Part shown: piece after piece, positions 61,468 to 64,000 of the stretch
How the letters are laid out: each line of letters starts with the position of its first letter
Position numbering within the stretch: position 1 is the first letter of the stretch
Source: DATLWN01 sp964492895
GTDB lineage: Bacteria > Pseudomonadota > Zetaproteobacteria > Mariprofundales > Mariprofundaceae
Direction of reading: 5' to 3'
Length of the DNA: 64,000 bases
NCBI GenBank assembly: GCA_964492895.1
Contig: CAZBLR010000001.1
Location: 110,025 to 174,024 of the forward strand
Notes under the pieces: model-generated
What the model saw: the letters and a program-made list of their open reading frames with translations, nothing else
Databases searched by the model: none
Told to the model about the DNA's origin: nothing
Position numbers and translations under genes: made by a program

Positions 61468-62150
61468 GCCTCTTCCTCCAGCGCGAAGCGCACCCGCGCC
61501 TCCGGCGCCGCGCCCAGCACCTTGGCCAGCCACGGCGGCGGACTGCCGGCCAGTACCGGCTGCAGCTCGGCCAGCACCTCGCGGGCCCGGCCACCCTCGG
61601 GACGCTTCATCGGATGGATGCCGGCCTTGACCACCTTGGCCGCCGCCGGGCCGCCGATCGACACCGCGAACATCACGTGGCAATCGCAGATCAGCTTGAC
61701 GATACCCGCCGTCCTGTCCCCGCCATCCGCAGCCGATTCGGTCGGGCAGCTGTCGATCAGGCGGATCTCGTCCGCCGAGACCTGGTAGATCAGGAAGAAG
61801 TCGCAGGAAGCGAAATGCCCGTCGAGCACCTCATCACCGTTGGAGGCCACCGCCACCCGGATGGAGTGCGGCATGTCGCCTTCCTCGTACGGCTCCAGTT
61901 CCGGCAGGGTGGAGATTTCGGATTCCCCGTGCAGCAGGCCCGTCGCCTCTTCCAGGGCCGGCGTAGCGAAGCGGCCCGGGAACAGCCTGCCCAGGTCGGC
62001 AGCGCCGACCGAGGCAAGCTTCTTCGCCGTCAACGGCAGGTCGTGTGCACTGACCAGCGCCTTGACCAGTTCCTGGGCGCCGATCCCGAGGGCCTGGGCG
62101 GCCAGACCGATGCGAAGCGCCAGCTCGCGGGACAATCCCTTGCGAGGCAT
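61464..62150 (-). CDS. NafY-like cofactor-binding protein, copy 2
   Basis: A 228-residue paralog of the 53759 gene with the same N-terminal helical and C-terminal NifX-like domains (SIRVAVASNGDEVLDGHFASCDFFLIYQVS, DCHVMFAVSIGGPAAAKVVKAGIHPMKRPEGG). It lies between the ferredoxin and DUF6129 genes downstream of nifK-nifT, the place of nafY in Azotobacter-type clusters. Confidence 0.82.
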   Translation of the reverse strand: MPRKGLSRELALRIGLAAQALGIGAQELVKALVSAHDLPLTAKKLASVGAADLGRLFPGRFATPALEEATGLLHGESEISTLPELEPYEEGDMPHSIRVAVASNGDEVLDGHFASCDFFLIYQVSADEIRLIDSCPTESAADGGDRTAGIVKLICDCHVMFAVSIGGPAAAKVVKAGIHPMKRPEGGRAREVLAELQPVLAGSPPPWLAKVLGAAPEARVRFALEEEA

Positions 62151-62160
62151 CGGTATTCCC

Positions 62161-62361
62161 TCAGGCCGTCAGCGGCAGGATGCAGTCCGGCACCGGGCAA
62201 ACCTCGACGCACTTGGGCGCATCATAATCGCCCTCACACTCGGTGCAGGTCTCCTTGGTGATCTTGAATACGACCTTGTCCTCGTAGATGGATGAGGTCG
62301 GGCACAGCGGCTCGCAATCGCCGCAGGAAATGCATTCTTCAGCAACAATATACATGGCCAT
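62161..62361 (-). CDS. Dicluster 4Fe-4S ferredoxin (nif-type)
   Basis: A 66-residue ferredoxin: CISCGDCEPLCPTSSI and an unusual second motif CTECEGDYDAPKCVEVCPVPDC with the insertion between cysteine pairs seen in nif/FdxN-type and Allochromatium-type ferredoxins. GGAG precedes ATG 62361. A likely low-potential electron donor for nitrogenase or cofactor assembly. Confidence 0.9.
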   Translation of the reverse strand: MAMYIVAEECISCGDCEPLCPTSSIYEDKVVFKITKETCTECEGDYDAPKCVEVCPVPDCILPLTA

Positions 62362-62493
62362 GGTATCACTCCTTTCCTGGGGAGACGGCCTCAGCCGGTG
62401 AACCCGCTGACGCCGTTTCCGAGTCGGTTATTGTTCTCTGCCATCGGATTGGATGGCGTTCCGTTCATCGGCCGAAGCCGATAAACCGCTTTT

Positions 62494-62715
62494 CTAGTCG
62501 TTCTCGCCGGCGCGTTTGGCGCGCAGCGTCACGGGCAGGTCCGGGCGGGCGATCGGCTCGACCCAGAAGCTGGAGCCATCGCCCAGCCTGATCTCGCCGC
62601 CCCACTTGTCGTCTTCGTCGAACTCCATCGACACCACCGTGTCCTCCAGATCCCGTTTCGGTACGTAGAGGGTCATCTCTCCGGCGGCGTCTCGGCGTAA
62701 CATGACTTTCGGCAT
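62494..62715 (-). CDS. nifT: Nitrogen fixation protein NifT (FixU)
   Basis: A 73-residue protein (MPKVMLRRDAAGEMTLYVPKRDLEDTVVSMEFDED...WGGEIRLGDGSSFWVEP), matching NifT/FixU in length and sequence. It follows nifK by 56 nt. GGAAGGAG precedes ATG 62715. Function remains unclear in the family. Confidence 0.92.
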   Translation of the reverse strand: MPKVMLRRDAAGEMTLYVPKRDLEDTVVSMEFDEDDKWGGEIRLGDGSSFWVEPIARPDLPVTLRAKRAGEND

Positions 62716-62736
62716 CGCGTTCTCCTTCCTGGGCCC

Positions 62737-62758
62737 GGAGGGGGCAGGCGCCCCCTCC
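62737..62758 (-). promoter_or_regulatory. Intercistronic hairpin nifK-nifT
   Basis: 9-bp perfect stem GGAGGGGGC/GCCCCCTCC with a 4-nt loop, 13 nt past the nifK stop, without a T-run. Likely protects the 3' end of an abundant nifHDK message and lowers downstream expression. Confidence 0.6.
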
Positions 62759-62771
62759 TTGTCCATCCCGA

Positions 62772-64000
62772 TCAGCGGATCAGGTCGTAGTTGTAGTCCG
62801 TGGTTCCCATGCCGCGGGTCTCTTCGTCCAGCCTCTCCAGCACGTTGTTGACCAGCGTGGTGAGGATCTGCATGGCGCCCTCGTAGCCCAGCGTGGTCGA
62901 ACGGTGCAGGTGATGACGATCGAAGATCGGGAAGCCGATGCGGATCAGCGGCACCTCGAACTGTTTGCCCTTGGTGACGGTATCGCGCTGGATGAACTTG
63001 CCGTAGCTGTTGCCGATCATGAAATCCGGCTTGTTGGTGAACATCAGCGAACGGAAGTGCCACAGGTCCTTGCCGGTATGCACCGTGGTGTTCTGGCCGT
63101 ACGGCGAGTCGGCCAGGATGGCCTCCATCGCCTTCTTCCAGCGCTTGTTGGCGTGGTTGACCAGCACGTCGGTCGGCTCGGCACCCAGCTCCAGCAGGAA
63201 CTTGGTCATGCCCATGGCGAAGTCGGCATCACCGTACAGGGCGAAACGCTTGCCATGCATCCAGGTGTGGCTGTCGGTCATCATGTCGACCAGGCGGCCG
63301 CGCTCCTTGGCCAGCTCTTCCGAGATGGGCTGGCCGGTGATCTCGGAGACCTTCATCAGGAACTCGTCGGTCCACTCCAGGCCCATAGGGATGTTCAGCT
63401 TCGGCACCTCGTGCTTCCAGGTGTTCTGCACGTACTTCTTGGTCTTCTCCAGCTGCCAGGGCTGCAACAGGATGGTATCGAACGCGTTCGGCGCATCCTT
63501 GATCTCGTCCATGGTGGTGCCGCCCGAGTACATGCGGAACTGGCCGTCGGCCGGCGTATCCAGCACCTCGGACGGATCGGAGAGCAGCTGGGCATCGACG
63601 CCCATGTCCGCCAGCATGCGCTTGACCACCCGGTAGTTGCCAAGATAGGTCTCGAAGCCCGGCACCAGGTTCAGCTTCTTGTTGGAGCCGACCACCTTGT
63701 CTTCCATGGTGTTCAGCGTGAAGTAGCGGGCGATGCCCTCGAACATGTTGTCCCAGCCGGTCACGTGGCTGCCGACGAAGCTCGGCGTATGCGCGAACGG
63801 TACCGGGTACTCCTGCGGTACATGGCCTTCCTTCTTGGAATTGTTGATGAAGGCGTTCAGGTCGTCGCCGATCACCTCGGCCATGCAGGTGGTGGATACC
63901 GCGATCATGTCCGGCTTGTACAGGGCCTTGGCGTTCTCCAGGCCATCGAACATGTTCTTCTGGCCGCCGAACACCGCCGCATCCTCGGTCATCGAGTCGG
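62772..64000 (-). CDS. nifK: Nitrogenase MoFe protein beta chain NifK (5' end beyond the window)
   Basis: About 409 residues of the C-terminal part are present; the gene continues past the right edge. Signatures include DSMTEDAAVFGGQKNMFDGLENA, CMAEVIGDDLNAFI, VPFAHTPSFVGSHVTGWDNM, FALYGDADFAMGMTKFLLELGAEP and PLIRIGFPIFDRHHLHRSTTLGYEGAM. The P-cluster ligands of the N-terminal part are outside; the Cys in TTCMAEVIGDD is seen. Confidence 0.96.
   Translation of the reverse strand, partial: DSMTEDAAVFGGQKNMFDGLENAKALYKPDMIAVSTTCMAEVIGDDLNAFINNSKKEGHVPQEYPVPFAHTPSFVGSHVTGWDNMFEGIARYFTLNTMEDKVVGSNKKLNLVPGFETYLGNYRVVKRMLADMGVDAQLLSDPSEVLDTPADGQFRMYSGGTTMDEIKDAPNAFDTILLQPWQLEKTKKYVQNTWKHEVPKLNIPMGLEWTDEFLMKVSEITGQPISEELAKERGRLVDMMTDSHTWMHGKRFALYGDADFAMGMTKFLLELGAEPTDVLVNHANKRWKKAMEAILADSPYGQNTTVHTGKDLWHFRSLMFTNKPDFMIGNSYGKFIQRDTVTKGKQFEVPLIRIGFPIFDRHHLHRSTTLGYEGAMQILTTLVNNVLERLDEETRGMGTTDYNYDLIR

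Overview
The window is a GC-rich chromosomal segment of a diazotrophic gammaproteobacterium. Gammaproteobacterial signatures are the lpoA / rsmI-yraN-diaA-like-dolP block, corA of the E. coli type, pdxB-orn, pcm and YcgN/YchJ. The second half is a molybdenum-nitrogenase (nif) accessory cluster. A Chromatiales-like relative is my guess; nothing here fixes the genus. The sequence is a draft scaffold with three 100-N gaps. Two of these are flanked by exact 55-bp repeats and are probably unmerged contig overlaps.

Layout. 1-17.6 kb: housekeeping genes (DUF3187 outer-membrane protein, histidine phosphatase, folE, corA, YchJ/YcgN/GGCT trio, uup, an olsBA-like ornithine-lipid pair, nfeD-slipin, pcm, acnA, a cNMP-DUF1003 protein, a PAS-GGDEF cyclase, a cupin). 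17.6-20.6 kb: a SulP permease followed by a small lower-GC foreign segment (intact SDR gene plus a truncated one), ending in a second, damaged copy of the sulP 3' end. 20.6-30.1 kb: lpoA, rsmI, yraN, SIS isomerase, an unusual deoxyhypusine-synthase-like gene, a BON lipoprotein, rfaE2-type adenylyltransferase, pdxB, orn and an OmpA-family protein. At 30.2 kb a tRNA-Phe marks the border with the nif region, followed by a Fur-box/31-codon-ORF/terminator unit.

30.8-64 kb: the nif region, mostly on the minus strand. Units are nifV-cysE-TPR-nifW-nifZ-nifM-nifX-like; a non-nif patch (35.6-40.2 kb); iscA-nifU-nifS; divergent short-NifZ plus SagB-type dehydrogenase; an orphan unknown gene with its own NifA/sigma-54 promoter; a long nifE-nifN-nifX-DUF269-DUF683-fdxB-[2Fe-2S]ferredoxin-TPR-unknown-DUF364-unknown operon; a NafY-like gene with a small partner; a modEABC-DUF2292-porin operon; and the 3' part of a nifK-nifT-ferredoxin-NafY-like-DUF6129-LRV-DUF3144-DUF6156 series that enters from the right edge.

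Regulation can be read directly. Six TGT-N10-ACA NifA-type sites each pair with a TGGCA-type -24/-12 promoter, upstream of nifV, iscA-nifUS, the orphan gene at 45.2 kb, nifE, the NafY-like gene and modE. A 12-bp-arm palindrome of ModE type lies between the mod promoter and modE. Molybdate uptake, FeMo-cofactor assembly, Fe-S assembly (IscA/NifU/NifS, CysE) and homocitrate supply (NifV) therefore appear to be one coordinated regulon. The least explained parts are several nif-cluster genes of unknown function, a palindromic element inserted in frame in nifX, and the Fur-linked micro-ORF.
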